This document shows positions 48,151-58,975 of a stretch of DNA of 64,000 nt, piece after piece. The stretch spans positions 9,081,172 through 9,145,171 of the forward strand of contig NW_006921532.1 in assembly GCF_000340215.1 (NCBI RefSeq). The letters are read 5' to 3'. Positions within the stretch are counted from its first letter, which is position 1. Every line of letters starts with the position of its first letter. Origin of the DNA: Pseudocercospora fijiensis CIRAD86. Lineage: Eukaryota > Ascomycota > Dothideomycetes > Mycosphaerellales > Mycosphaerellaceae. The position numbers and the translations under genes are program-made. A model generated the notes under the pieces. The model was not told where the DNA came from. It was given only the letters and a program-made list of their open reading frames with translations, and searched no databases.

Positions 48151-48250
48151 ATACGATTAATAGGATATAGTATAGAAGGTACCTATTAGTACGAGCATTA
48201 GTATACGATTAATAGGATTTAGTATAGAAAGCACCTATTAGTATAAAGGA
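48129..48250. repeat. 52-bp tandem repeat near the 3' end of Gypsy-D
   Basis: Units starting ACCTATTAGTA at 48,129, 48,181 and 48,233; the third is partial. Confidence 0.85.
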
Positions 48251-48322
48251 TATAGTACTAAGGAGCATTAGGCGGCGTAGTATATACGAGGGCGTATAAG
48301 TCTTTCCTTTTAGGGGGGAGGT

Positions 48323-48492
48323 TGTTACAGTTTAGATATAGGTACTATCGACCCTGCTTTAGATACTATCGATCCTACCGTAGATTATAACGATTAATAT
48401 ATATAGTTTCCTCGCTAGGCAACTTAGACTAATTAATAATCTTTGCATACTAGAATCGTGTCCGTCTCCGCTCTATAGAGCGTATCCTAATA
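48323..48492 (+). repeat. 3' LTR of Gypsy-D
   Basis: Starts TGTTACAG after the polypurine tract; ends CCTAATA; TSD GATAT follows. Confidence 0.93.
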
Positions 48493-49010
48493 GATATATA
48501 AAAGGAAGGGGATATCTAAGTAGTAGCTGCCTACTATAGGTATATACTTCCTCTATAGCTAGATAGATATAATATAGGATAATATACTTTTAAAACTACG
48601 TTTCGAACTATAATAGAATATTTCTACTAATTCTTTTAACTAAATAAATTATATTTTGTTTATTATCTAATTAGTAGATAGTTAAATATATTTTTAAATA
48701 TATAATTTTATATCTTTTTTTAAGAAATATATAACTAAATAAGAAATAAAATATACTAAAATAGTAAAACCCTTATATTCTAACTTACTAAGGACATTCT
48801 AACTTACTAAGGACCTAATAGTATACTAAAAATTATATAGTATAAATAGTATAATTTTAATAGATAATTTCTCTTTTTCTCTAGCTCTTTTTAAATCTTA
48901 GATATATCTACTAGATCTACTAGTAGCCGTTTATAGTACTTTTTACTAAATAATTTATATACTAGCCTAGTTTATTCTATATTGTTTTATTAAAATTTAA
49001 ACTCTTATTC
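48493..49010. other. Very AT-rich DNA between Gypsy-D and the gene island
   Basis: No coding frame. The sequence is much richer in A/T than the RIP-mutated transposons. A 19-bp unit (ATTCTAACTTACTAAGGAC) is tandemly doubled at 48,777-48,814. A TATAAAAGG sequence at 48,496-48,505 may be a leftover of an older LTR promoter. Confidence 0.6.
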
Positions 49011-49312
49011 TAGAAGGTACTATTAGCCGCCCTTGGCACTTAAGCGTCTAAAGACTTTAGAGTAAAACCAAATCCTTAAGAAGCAAGGGTTATAGCGAAT
49101 AGCAACTTGTTAGCTGTAGTATCGATCTGCCGGACCGCTAAGCGCTTATCTAGCCCAAGGCTAGGGACAACATCGACAGTACTTTGAGACCATGCGGCGG
49201 CTCGTTGCCCCAGTCGTGACCTGCTCACTCAAGACTCTTGAGACACCATGCAAGATCCAGCTCAAGCTTGGGTCTTTGCCGCACGCCGCAAGAAACATCG
49301 CGCCCTCTCACG
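49011..49312 (+). promoter_or_regulatory. Short upstream region of the zinc-finger/ankyrin gene
   Basis: Only about 300 bp of ordinary-composition DNA separates the AT-rich block from the start codon. Two upstream ATGs (49,192 and 49,248) open short frames of 61 and 23 codons that do not lead into the protein. No TATA box is evident. The real promoter probably reaches into, or was cut by, the AT-rich DNA. Confidence 0.4.
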
Positions 49313-52300
49313 ATGGTAAGCCTTGGACGCGCGGGAGAAGATTCTATCGACGATGTCTTCCTCCAAGATGGTCTTAGACCCACGATCGCAGAGCATGCAG
49401 CACAATGTCAGGCTCTTTTCCACAAGTATATGTTCCTGCCGGAAATCGTGCCAGACCCGACAATCATGGACGATCAGCTAGCACGCTTCTCTCTATGGGC
49501 ATCAAACATGGACGTTTTCGGACCGCTCAACATCTCGCTCGACTACCGACTTCGATTCAGTCCCACGGCCGCGGACATCATTCACGAGCTCCTCGATATC
49601 GTTTGTGACACCTTGGCTTCTTGTGAGTACCTATCGCCGGGCACTTCAAGTTCAAGAGTGCTTGAATTTCGAGGCTAATCGGCTACCCACAACAGTGAAA
49701 TTGATCGACGAACGTCCAACACCAACCTTAAGCAGGAAGAGACAACGAACATCCATAGATAGCAATTTGGCGCTCGCAAGGAGGAAGTATGACGACGATA
49801 GTGACTCGGAAAGCGATATTGATGCAGCAGAAGAGAACATTTTGAAGATCATCGAGACAATTGACGGGACATTAACGCGGCTCTTTCGTCTCTCCAACGC
49901 CGTTCGGAAATCCGCGAAGGCCAACCGAGCCCGTAAAATTGAAAGATACAGAGACGATGAAGAGGCAAACAAGGCCATAGACGAACTGCGTCTCTACACC
50001 AAATGCTATATTGAATTCCGGTTCCCTGAGGCACCAGAGGCGCTCTGTTCAGCGTTGGTCGAAGCCAATGCACGGCGGTTGAGACTACTATATTACCAGC
50101 GCTCCCATAGAAGGCGAATTGATCTGAGTATTCAGAAACCGAAGATGGCCACAGCTATTCCCGAACTCCCCAACCCGACAGAGCCTTCGCCAGCAGTACG
50201 TTTTGCGCCAAGTGCGCTGCCAAAGCCTGCAACCACCAACAAGGTGTTGGCGGCACCGACAGCACCAGCAACGAATGCAACTACCGCTCGACAGACTGCT
50301 GTTGCCGCCTTCTACGCCAAGTCCACAACAGAGGTTCCTCGAGCGAAATCTGTCCTTGTGAACAACAAACTGGTCTTCCCACCCATACCTTCAACGCCAC
50401 AATGCCCTTACTGCGGGGTCATTATTGAGTTCAAGAACACTTCAAGAACATTGCTGTGGCAGTTAGTCGACCACCTTTGTCCTACCAAGCGAACGTATGG
50501 CTAACACGTAGCAGAAATCACGTTATTGCAGACCTAGAGCCTTTCATCTGTGTCTTCTCACACTGTCTGGAAAAGGATAATCAGGGGCACGGGACCGGAC
50601 CGCTCACATTTGAAACATCGAAGGCCTGGTGCAACCACATGCAGAGTGCACATGGACATACATGGGAGTGCAGGGCTCCTACCCACGATCCGATCGTCTT
50701 TGATCAGGATGTCCAGTATCAGGAGCACTCAATCAAGGAGCACGGCGTGCCTAAAGCGCACGCAGCAACCCTCAGCAACGCAGCACGGAGAGCCTTCCTC
50801 AACAAAGTGCAGGAATGTCCATTTGGCGACGACTTCCAAGCCTCGGGGAAGACGGAATCTTGCGCTGTCTTTTCGAGTGAAGCTCTCCAGGCGCACGTCG
50901 CCGGGCATATGAAGGAGATTGCTCTGCTTACTCTCCAAAAACTTCCCAGTGACGATGACGAAAACGTAGAGAATGTCGATAGCGACCAAGCCTTGGAAGA
51001 TGATGGGCCGACTGGGCCTTATGGAGTCACGCGAGCATCTATGTACAGTGTACTGGAGAACGAAGAACTAGATTTCGAGGATGGCGATGGGAAAGCTACA
51101 GATGGCGGTGTGGGCCGTCGCGAGGAGGACATCACTGCACAAGTGACCGTACTGGACTTGGAAGACAAAGACAGCTTGGGTATGACTAGGCTCCACCACG
51201 CGGTACAATCTGGTGATTTGGGCTCGATTCAATCCTTGATTCAAAGCGGCATAAGTGTGAACTGCAGGGACGAACATGGCCAGACCGCCTTGCACTATGC
51301 TGCGCAAAGCGGCTTCATCGAATGCATAGAACTTCTGACGCGTCACGGTGCGGATTTGCGTTCTATTGACAATTCCGGGTTCTCGCCATTGCTCTGGGCT
51401 GTGATTGCCGGGCAAGAAAGCGCGACTAGGAAACTGTTCTTTACGGACGCAAGGGCCAGCTCGACCAGCGCCGACGGCAAATCTGCGCTTGCTTGGGCAG
51501 CCAGTCTGGGATCGTCCGCAATTGTCAGAATGCTCGTTGAACACCGCGCGAGCATGGGCGTTGACCCTCGGACTGCGCAGCAGACTCTGCCTCTGGAAGA
51601 AGCGGCCGCTTCTGGTAACCTCGACATCGTTGGATTGCTTCTTGACCGCGGCGAGGATGCGAACGGTCGTGATCGCGATGGCTGGTGTGCGATACATTGG
51701 GCAGCAGAAGAGGGCCATTGTGGGATTGTGGCTCTATTGCTAACGCGCGGGGCCAATCCTGATGCCCTCAGCTCTTATGGAACTTCACCCTTGCATTGTG
51801 CGGCAAATGGAGGACATGGGTTCATCGTGGACCTCCTGCTCAAGCATGGAGCCGACCCACTCAAGTCGACGTGCCATGGCTGGACCGCATTGCACCACGC
51901 AGCTTTCATGGGCCACTCTCACGTCATGAAGTGTCTTTTGGAAGATGCCCGCATACGATCCACTGCTTTTCAGCAAGACAATCACGGCTGGTCGATTCTT
52001 CATTTGGCTATCCACAGTCGAGATGTCCCCACCATCCGTATGCTGCTGGACAACGATTTCATTGCACAGCCGCAGACGCTGTTGGACGAAAGCGGTCTCA
52101 CTGCAGAAGAATGGCTGGACCGTAGCCCGATGAGCAATTCTCAGAAAGCCATCAGCAACCTGGCATTCAGCAAGTCACGCTGTTGCAGGGCCGTCACAAA
52201 CCTTCGCCAAGCTGTTGCCATAGGCAGTGTGCACATGATCAAGCTTTTGGTAAATTTGGGCCACAATATCAATGGCGTGGACTCGGGAAGAAGAACTGCG

Positions 52301-52753
52301 CTGTATTACGCTGCGAAAAAGCGCATGCTTTCTATCGTGGATCTGCTCCTTGACCTAGGTGCTGATCCTAATATCCTCCCCATCGGGCGACGGATCTGGG
52401 AAGACTTCGTTTCGGGTGACGTTTTGCAACGACTCAAGCAAGCAGGATACACGAGACGGGAGCCAGATCCTGAGGTGGATCACCAAATTCGCCAGATACT
52501 CAGAGTGCAGAGGCAGCGATCTGAGTCTGATCAACCAGACGGTTTCGCTCCGGAAGAATCTGCATCATCAGTGCCGGAGTCGCTTTTTCCCCGCCGGCCT
52601 GAACTACGGTCTTCATCTAGTCAAGCCTCATCAGCGCCGTCTGCAAGTGAAACGACACGCCCCACAGCGCCTTCTGATCAGCCGAATGATCATAAGCGCA
52701 AGAAAAAACCGGGCCGATCACCATGGTGGAAACGGATCGTAAACAGTAAATAG
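49313..52753 (+). CDS. C2H2-like zinc-finger and ankyrin-repeat protein (3 exons, about 1,105 aa)
   Basis: Exons 49,313-49,622, 49,696-50,461 and 50,512-52,753. Intron 1 has GTGAGT, a GCTAATC branch and CAG. Intron 2 has GTTAGT, GCTAACAC and TAG (an acceptor 3 nt later is also possible). Frames join exactly. Residues about 50-100 form the N-terminal domain common in fungal zinc-finger/NLR-type proteins (FSLWASNM...SLDYRLRFS). A basic/acidic stretch follows (SRKRQRTS; DDDSDSESD). Cys/His motifs start near residues 339 (CPYC), 372 (CVFSHC...H..AH) and 460 (CPF...H..GH). About ten ankyrin repeats span about 579-980 (e.g. TALHYAAQSG, SPLHCAANGG). The C-terminus is Ser/Pro-rich with a basic end (KRKKKPGR). 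No membrane segment. Probably an intracellular scaffold or nuclear regulator; the exact role is unknown. It is convergent with the NLR gene (236 bp apart). The start at 49,313 is the first ATG in frame. Confidence 0.85.
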
Positions 52754-52989
52754 CGAGCCCAGTTCTGGTAGGCAAGAATGAAGCTCAACTTACACAGTGA
52801 CTCCCACAAAGTAGTGGCGATAACCCATTGCAATGGAGGAAAGGAGGCTTCACATGTCTATACCGTGAATTTTCGAACATCCTAGGAATGAAAGCCTTCT
52901 CGATTAGTTGCGCCAAGCAGATGCAAAATGGCAAAGCAAAAGGTATGGTTACAAGCTAAGATATCCCTGGTAGATTTCTGTGCAAAATC

Positions 52990-55900
52990 TCAAGAACCAA
53001 GAATGCGATTCATCACATGCCCAACTTCTGGCACGGAATGCAGATGCTCTTCGACCCTTTGCCTCCATGTGCCTCGAGGTGCGATCAATCCATACTGCTT
53101 ACCGATGATTAGGCATTCCACGAAAGTCCTGCAGACTTGCTTCTGTGGTAGCCCTGGAGTCTCTCGTGCTATCAACGCCGCTATCTCCTCTGGTACGGCT
53201 TCGCCGATCAGCCACTGGTCAGGGGTGGCATTCTCTTGACAGATGATCAAGCATGCTGCTGGTGGCACATTGAGAAAGCGGTCCTGTCCCCTCTCGTTGG
53301 CTTGCTGGGCGAAGTGAAGAATACTAGTCAGAAGAAGGCGTAATCTGGCAGAGTCGCGACTTCTGCTGATGATGAGTAGCTCGTTCGCGCACGCCCGGTT
53401 CGCATCGCTGGATAACTCTAGCTCATAGCTAGTACCGATGTATCCCTCGAAGAACTCTGCAACTACCCTGGAGAAATATTCAATTGGCCCAGGATGCTGT
53501 TTCTCGACCATGGCGAAGTAGCCCGTTATGAGTAAAGTCGTACGAAGGACGTTTTCTTCCCTGTCTCCACTACGGATGCAGCCATCGAAGTCGCTCAGAA
53601 ACTCTCGGATGCCGAAGTGGAAGTATTCTAATTCATCCCTGTCACAGGCGATGGCAGCCCAGTCCGCGACTGCCGCAGCTGTGATTGCATCTCCTTCTCT
53701 CCATCTGTGTTGTATAGCTGTGAGTTTTGTATCCATGCCCGTGAAGACTGTGATGGCCAACAATGCCTGAAGATCTCTCGGGCCGACCTTCTGCAAGATT
53801 TGTGTTGACAGATCGCCCATGGCCTTCAGTCTCTTTGGGTTCCTGGCTTCGACCAATCCCAAGAAGAACACGTGATAAAGTTTGGCCCATTCTCGTAGTT
53901 CGTCCGTTTTGTTCTCATTGACGAGCTCCTGCAACACGGAAAGAGTATCCCAGCGGTTGGACACCACAAATTTGAGGTAGAAAGACATGAACTCGAGAAA
54001 GAAAGGCAAGCGTAGGGAAAGGCCTAGCCCGTTCATGACCATGGCGACAAATCGCGATGAACGCTTGAAGCGTGCTAGAAGCACTTGCTCCTGGAGTCCA
54101 AGTAACTCTGTCACTCGCTCGTCCACTGGATCCGAAGACACCTTCAGAGGAGGGACTCCCAGAACAGTTGGTACTTTGTCCACACGTGCTCCATGTTCCA
54201 GTAACTCTTGCGTGATCTCTCTCGAGTTAGCTAGAATGGCTCGCATCAACGGCGTGTCCGTGTCACCATACTCTGCTTTGGCCTCGAGATGGGCGCCATG
54301 CTCGAGCAGCACAGATACAACGTCCTTGTGCTGCCCAGTGACTGCGATGTGAAGTGCCGTCAACCTGCTTCGATCTTTGAAATTGACTCGTGCACCATAG
54401 TCAAGTAATAGTTGTACCATTTCCTGGTGGCCTTGGTTGACAGCCCAAGATAGTGGCGTGCGACCGTAATTGTCTCTTCGCGAAATCAGATGGGCATGCT
54501 TGTTAATCAGCAGCTTCGCCCAGGTCACGTTCCCAAGATATGCAGCAAGATGCAGGAGCGTGAATGATGGCGGGCTTCCGCCATTCTTCTCCTGCACCCA
54601 GTACACTTTCCACCATTCGTCCCGGATCGGAGATTCAACCTGGAAGAATGGGCGTGAAAACCCGAATGGCGCATCGATCACATGAATGGCGTGTTCGAAG
54701 TGCAGGGGCCAATACTGGCTGGCGTAAGATAAGAAGGGGTCGTGCTCAGCCATCTCGGGAATCTTCTCACGGTTTTCATACCCACGCTCAACGTGTGCTA
54801 AACAAGTCTGCAACAAAACCCAGTAGGTGTCTTGACTCACAGCGAACATATCAATCCCTTTAGTATGGATTTGCTCACTGTGGAAGAATTCTTTTGCCGA
54901 TTCATGGATCAGGTTGACAACATCTCCTTCGATCTTAACAAGTAAGCCGCCGGCCTTGAGACGATTTCGGGTGACTTGCGTTGCTGAATGTATACCAGTT
55001 GGATGGATTCGTGCAGCCACGGTCAATTCTTCCAGTGTGAGAGGTCGAGCAGCGAGGACCACCCATTGGAGTATCGGCTTAAGAATCTCCTTGTCGGGGA
55101 TTTGCTGTAGCAGCCGCTGGTAAATACCACCCAAACCTTTGGGGATATTGCGAAGAACCTCGTCTATCTTGGTCCAACTCCTGCCCTGAAGCTCGTTGGC
55201 AACGAAGCCAACCCAAAGAAAGGTACCATCAGCGCCATCCAATAGAGTCTGCTGGACCTGCGCGACCATATCTTCGGACAGGTCTTGCTCGGATGCCAGT
55301 TCGGCAACTTTGGCGAAGATGTATCTCTCAACGTCATGCGAAATTTCTGTGTCGGCGGCGTCCAGCTGAATCTGCTGATAATGACCGAGTTTGTTCTCCA
55401 GAACTGCTGGCTCTGGTCTCGAAAGTATAATCAGCTTAAGGCATGGCATTGCCTTTTCTCCAGTCTTGGACAAATGATTCCCTATGGCATCCAGCAGCTG
55501 CCTTAATGATTCCCTTTCGCACTCGTCCAGACCGTCAAGAACACAAACTATCTGCGAAGATGTGCTCTGCTGAAGTAAAGCAAGAAAGACTCTCCACAGC
55601 GAAACAAAGTTGGAAATGGTATATTTGGTAGTTTCCGTGCCTTCGAAGGAGCTCTTGACTTCTTTGGCCAGATGCGGATGAAAGTCAAGCCATTGATGTA
55701 AGATGCCTCTCATTACAGCCACTGCAGTGTTACGATTTTTATCACGACCACTACAGAAGTAGTAGAGAAGGACATTGTCGGCGGCTTGAACCACCGGCTG
55801 TAGCATTTCGGTGATGTAGATAGCCAGCATAGTCTTCCCCTTTCCAGGACCACCCGATATCCAAAGGAGTGGCTGATTCTCATCTGCTAGCCAGTTCTCA

Positions 55901-56994
55901 TACTTCGGGTGCTGTGCGAGCCATTCGCAGGTGCCATCGACCCGGCGTCCTTTCAGTGCAATGAGAGACTTTCGATCAACCTCGGGTCTTGTTAGGAGCA
56001 AAGCGTCAAGGACAGGCGCCGCTTCAGAGTATGAGTTTGCGGTCAATGGAGTCGCCCGGAACACGGTCGGTATGAAAGAAAGGACCTCTTTGGCATACGC
56101 TGCTGCAGCTGCTGCAGCATAGGCGTGCCAGAGCTCGGACCTATGCGCATCTGCGTAGTCGCAGATGCCTCGAATGACCAAGTACCGACCGGCATTCCTC
56201 AGTCCAGCTGTATCCTTATCGATGCAAAGGATGTCACGCTTGTTCGCGACCCGGTCCTGAATCGCTCCCTGACGCGTCAAATGACCGCTGAAGGCGACAA
56301 GACCATAGTGAATAAGAGGATCCTGTACATCCCGGGGCTGTCGGTAACGGACCTTCTTCGCTCTGCAATGATTGCATCCGCCTTCCTCGCTTTCGGTGGT
56401 TGCATGTTCGTAATCCGGTTCAAAGAGCACGTCTTGTTCTGGGCCAGGATGAGCAAAGATGACGGGGTCTTTTTGCACAATTTCCGACATGTACTGGGAC
56501 ATTTTGCTCTCGTCGAAGATGGCGGCTGTTTCTGCCTTTCCCACGGCTGTGAGGAGCAATGGCGTTGGCTGATCTGATGCTCGGTCTTGCGTATACTGAG
56601 GTTGGGTTTGCTTCCCATTTACATCAAATTGCACGATGCCCGGACAGCCAGCTGTAGATTTGCTGACGACAACATCGCCAAGGCGAATGTCCTCCTTCGT
56701 GTCAGGTACTCCTCCCGCAATTCCAACCACGAGATTGAAGCGAATGGATGTGTATCTTGCGTGCAGCTGTCGGGCCACATCGCCCATCGATGTTTTACCA
56801 CGTAGTCCAGATTTCGGGTACGCCACAACTACATTATGACCTTGAATACTTCCCACGATGTACTCATTGTTGTCGTCTGGATCTCGACCTGGAAGCACAT
56901 TGGTATGGATGCTGTCGAGTGCTGCTCTGGCTGCGGCGACCTCTACAGGCAGGGCGCAGATCCATGCCACTGCATAGTCGTCACAAGACGCCAT
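52990..56994 (-). CDS. NOD-like receptor: PNP/UDP-phosphorylase, NACHT, ankyrin repeats (1,334 aa)
   Basis: Single exon. Start chosen at 56,994 (MASCDDYAVAWICALPVE), the usual beginning of the PNP-type N-terminal domain; an upstream in-frame ATG (57,084) would add 30 residues unlike the family. Residues 1-about 310 are the nucleoside-phosphorylase-like domain (GIAGGVPDTKEDIRLGDVVV at 91-110; RGICDYAD at 275-282). NACHT follows: Walker A GGPGKGKT about 381-388, Walker B VCVLDGLDEC about 482-491, ILSRPEP about 520. Ankyrin repeats are at about 810-940 (LLHLAAYLGN, TPLSWAVNQG, TALHIAVTGQ). The last roughly 390 residues are an unrecognised helical-looking domain. Fungal NLRs of this plan are intracellular sensors; some control non-self recognition and cell death. 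The usual FEMEAAG motif reads CIDKDTAG (257-264). No frameshift or RIP signs. Confidence 0.93.
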   Translation of the reverse strand: MASCDDYAVAWICALPVEVAAARAALDSIHTNVLPGRDPDDNNEYIVGSIQGHNVVVAYPKSGLRGKTSMGDVARQLHARYTSIRFNLVVGIAGGVPDTKEDIRLGDVVVSKSTAGCPGIVQFDVNGKQTQPQYTQDRASDQPTPLLLTAVGKAETAAIFDESKMSQYMSEIVQKDPVIFAHPGPEQDVLFEPDYEHATTESEEGGCNHCRAKKVRYRQPRDVQDPLIHYGLVAFSGHLTRQGAIQDRVANKRDILCIDKDTAGLRNAGRYLVIRGICDYADAHRSELWHAYAAAAAAAYAKEVLSFIPTVFRATPLTANSYSEAAPVLDALLLTRPEVDRKSLIALKGRRVDGTCEWLAQHPKYENWLADENQPLLWISGGPGKGKTMLAIYITEMLQPVVQAADNVLLYYFCSGRDKNRNTAVAVMRGILHQWLDFHPHLAKEVKSSFEGTETTKYTISNFVSLWRVFLALLQQSTSSQIVCVLDGLDECERESLRQLLDAIGNHLSKTGEKAMPCLKLIILSRPEPAVLENKLGHYQQIQLDAADTEISHDVERYIFAKVAELASEQDLSEDMVAQVQQTLLDGADGTFLWVGFVANELQGRSWTKIDEVLRNIPKGLGGIYQRLLQQIPDKEILKPILQWVVLAARPLTLEELTVAARIHPTGIHSATQVTRNRLKAGGLLVKIEGDVVNLIHESAKEFFHSEQIHTKGIDMFAVSQDTYWVLLQTCLAHVERGYENREKIPEMAEHDPFLSYASQYWPLHFEHAIHVIDAPFGFSRPFFQVESPIRDEWWKVYWVQEKNGGSPPSFTLLHLAAYLGNVTWAKLLINKHAHLISRRDNYGRTPLSWAVNQGHQEMVQLLLDYGARVNFKDRSRLTALHIAVTGQHKDVVSVLLEHGAHLEAKAEYGDTDTPLMRAILANSREITQELLEHGARVDKVPTVLGVPPLKVSSDPVDERVTELLGLQEQVLLARFKRSSRFVAMVMNGLGLSLRLPFFLEFMSFYLKFVVSNRWDTLSVLQELVNENKTDELREWAKLYHVFFLGLVEARNPKRLKAMGDLSTQILQKVGPRDLQALLAITVFTGMDTKLTAIQHRWREGDAITAAAVADWAAIACDRDELEYFHFGIREFLSDFDGCIRSGDREENVLRTTLLITGYFAMVEKQHPGPIEYFSRVVAEFFEGYIGTSYELELSSDANRACANELLIISRSRDSARLRLLLTSILHFAQQANERGQDRFLNVPPAACLIICQENATPDQWLIGEAVPEEIAALIARETPGLPQKQVCRTFVECLIIGKQYGLIAPRGTWRQRVEEHLHSVPEVGHVMNRILGS

Positions 56995-57895
56995 CTCTCC
57001 GGCTAAGACGCATCTCAAGCAATGGAACAATCCAGAAGTGTCGGTGCCGAGGCAGTGCGAGAAGCATGGAAGAAATGGTGTCAAGTTTCTTGAACATTGA
57101 ACGTTGCTCGCGAGCCGCCGACACTGAGATCAGAGGCCGGGGCCTAGGTATTGCCAAAAACTATTCGAGGCACGGGATCCGTACATGAAGCCACAAACAC
57201 ACCTTTTGCCGCTCTTTTTCGTGGAAGCCATGGCCCCCGGTCCATCTTGTAGGGAACGATGCTGTCTCCGAGGGCTCAGGATCAAAAAGGCTAGGAGATG
57301 TCGCAAGTGGCGGAGAGTCACTTTCACAAGTCAACTGCAAGACAGGCATTGTTCGATCAGCTTTCTCCTCCAGCCTCTCAGTATACCTTGGGTCGTGATC
57401 GATTTACCTACAGTAGCTCGAGCCTACATCTCAGCTCCTCGACGTTCTGGCCGCCTTCTTCACCTGAAACGCAGATAACGTTGACCATGGCCAATCATGG
57501 TCCTGACACATGCAAAGGTGCACTGGGGATGGGGTGGGCGTCAAGCCGGAAGCACGTAGTTCCTTCCCCGCTGTTGCTGTGAACGCCAATCGTGCTCCCT
57601 GAGGCTGATTTCCCCGGCCCGATGCTGTAGGGTTGTTCCCGTGCCGTCGTGGCCCGCGGGGCGTCGAAGCAGAAGTCAAAAGTCAAAGCAGCGAGGCTGG
57701 CGCTTAGCATCTCACGCTCATTGGCAAGACACGCTCGATACAAAGGCGGCAGAGTGCATGTATGTATGATGTGAGAGCAGGCAGGTAGGCCTGCTTCCAA
57801 GGGCCGCGTCCTCCTTCGTTTTGCATATTCACAGCTCGACCTCCGCTCCGCACCTACCCTCATCACAATACAATACATGGAAACACTCGCGACAA
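56995..57895. promoter_or_regulatory. Shared upstream region of the divergent NLR and PAQR genes
   Basis: About 900 bp of ordinary composition lies between two start codons pointing outward. Several overlapping frames exist on both strands but none shows domain similarity. A pyrimidine-rich/CACA-rich part lies before the PAQR start (57,820-57,895). No clear TATA box was found. Confidence 0.5.
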
Positions 57896-58975
57896 ATGGC
57901 GTCAGCTCCTCGTCTTCGAAATCCGCCCCCGCCAGACCCGCACAAAGGCACGGAAATGGAGTCTCCCAGCGATAATACACCCCTTGTTCGCAAGTCAGGA
58001 CGTCCGGTTCTGCTCTCATTCGATGAGATGCCGGAATGGTTTCGAGTCGAGTCCAACAAATGGATTCTCCGTGGCTACCGGCCCATCTCAGGCTCGATTC
58101 AAGTCTCATTCAACAGTTGGACGTACCTCCACAACGAGTCAGCCAACATCTACTCTCACCTACTTCCTGCTGTCTTCTTTCTGCTTGGCGAATGGTATAT
58201 CCAGCAGTATCTGACCAACAGATACTCACTTGTCACCGGAGCCGATTTCATTGCTTTCTCCATTTTCATGTTGGCAGCCGTGACGTGCCTGTCATTGTCG
58301 GCAACATATCATACGTTGTTGAACCACTCCCAGCACGTGGAGCATTTCTGCCTGCGACTGGACATGCTTGGTGTAGTCATCTTCATACTTGGCGACCTTA
58401 TCTTGGGAATCTATGTGGTTTTCTGGTGTGAACCCGTGCCACGCAATATCTACTGGTCTATGGTGAGTTGACTACAATCTCAGTTCTATCCTCTCCAATG
58501 TCTAACATTTTCTTCTCTCGGGCGATAGATTGCGCTTTTCGGATCGTTGACTATCTTCATGACCATGCACCCGAAGTTCCAAGGCGCCAAGTATCGCTTT
58601 TTCCGAGCGATGATGTTCGTGGCGACTGGCTTATGTGGTGTTGCACCTCTGATACATGGGATAAATGTATTCGGCATGACACAGATGATGAGAAAGGCTT
58701 TTCCCTATACCATGGCCAAAGCAGGTTGCCTTCTGTCCGGAACTGGTTTTTACGCAGTAAGTATTTCTATCTTGCGTACGTAGGCGAGGAAATCACTCTA
58801 ACGTATGTAACTCCAGACCAGGTTTCCTGAAAGCTCATACCCAGGCAAATTCGACTTATGGGGTTCTCACACGATTTTCCATGTGCTGGTGGTATGCGCC
58901 GCTGTGGTCCAGTTGATGGGATATTTGGATGCCTACGAATATGCTCAGACAACTCTTACTTGCTCATCTTCATAG
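57896..58975 (+). CDS. PAQR family membrane protein (adiponectin receptor/Izh/hemolysin III type, 317 aa)
   Basis: Exons 57,896-58,462, 58,529-58,756 and 58,817-58,975; introns of 66 and 60 nt with GTGAGT/GTAAGT donors and ATAG/CCAG acceptors. The second acceptor at 58,816 is the one that restores YATRFPES. Family marks: PEWFRVESNKWILRGYRP (about 46-63), SATYHTLLNHS (about 135-145; Ser and His of the metal site), RLDMLGVVIFILGD (about 153-166; conserved Asp) and HTIFH (His at about 283 and 287; H-x3-H metal site). Seven hydrophobic segments are expected between the first motif and the C-terminus. The residues needed for zinc binding are all present. Fungal homologues act in zinc and lipid homeostasis; sphingolipid hydrolase activity is known for human relatives. 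It is divergent from the NLR gene, probably without functional link. Confidence 0.93.

Larger units (their letters stand above)
22616..48492 (+). mobile_element. Gypsy-D: long Ty3/gypsy element, interrupted by Gypsy-A copy 1
   Basis: It has 170-bp LTRs at 22,616-22,785 and 48,323-48,492 and a perfect 5-bp target duplication GATAT (22,611-22,615 and 48,493-48,497). Order on the plus strand: LTR, gag, [nested Gypsy-A], protease, RT, RNase H, integrase, chromodomain-like tail, then about 4.2 kb of further coding sequence, polypurine tract (TTTTAGGGGGGAGG, about 48,308-48,321), LTR. Without the nested element and its extra target copy it is about 12.6 kb, which is long for the family. All frames carry RIP stops. 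Confidence 0.92.

Noticed and set aside
56995..57084. Upstream start (ATG 57,084) for the NLR gene.
   Set aside because: It adds 30 residues that do not resemble the family; the second ATG gives the usual N-terminus.
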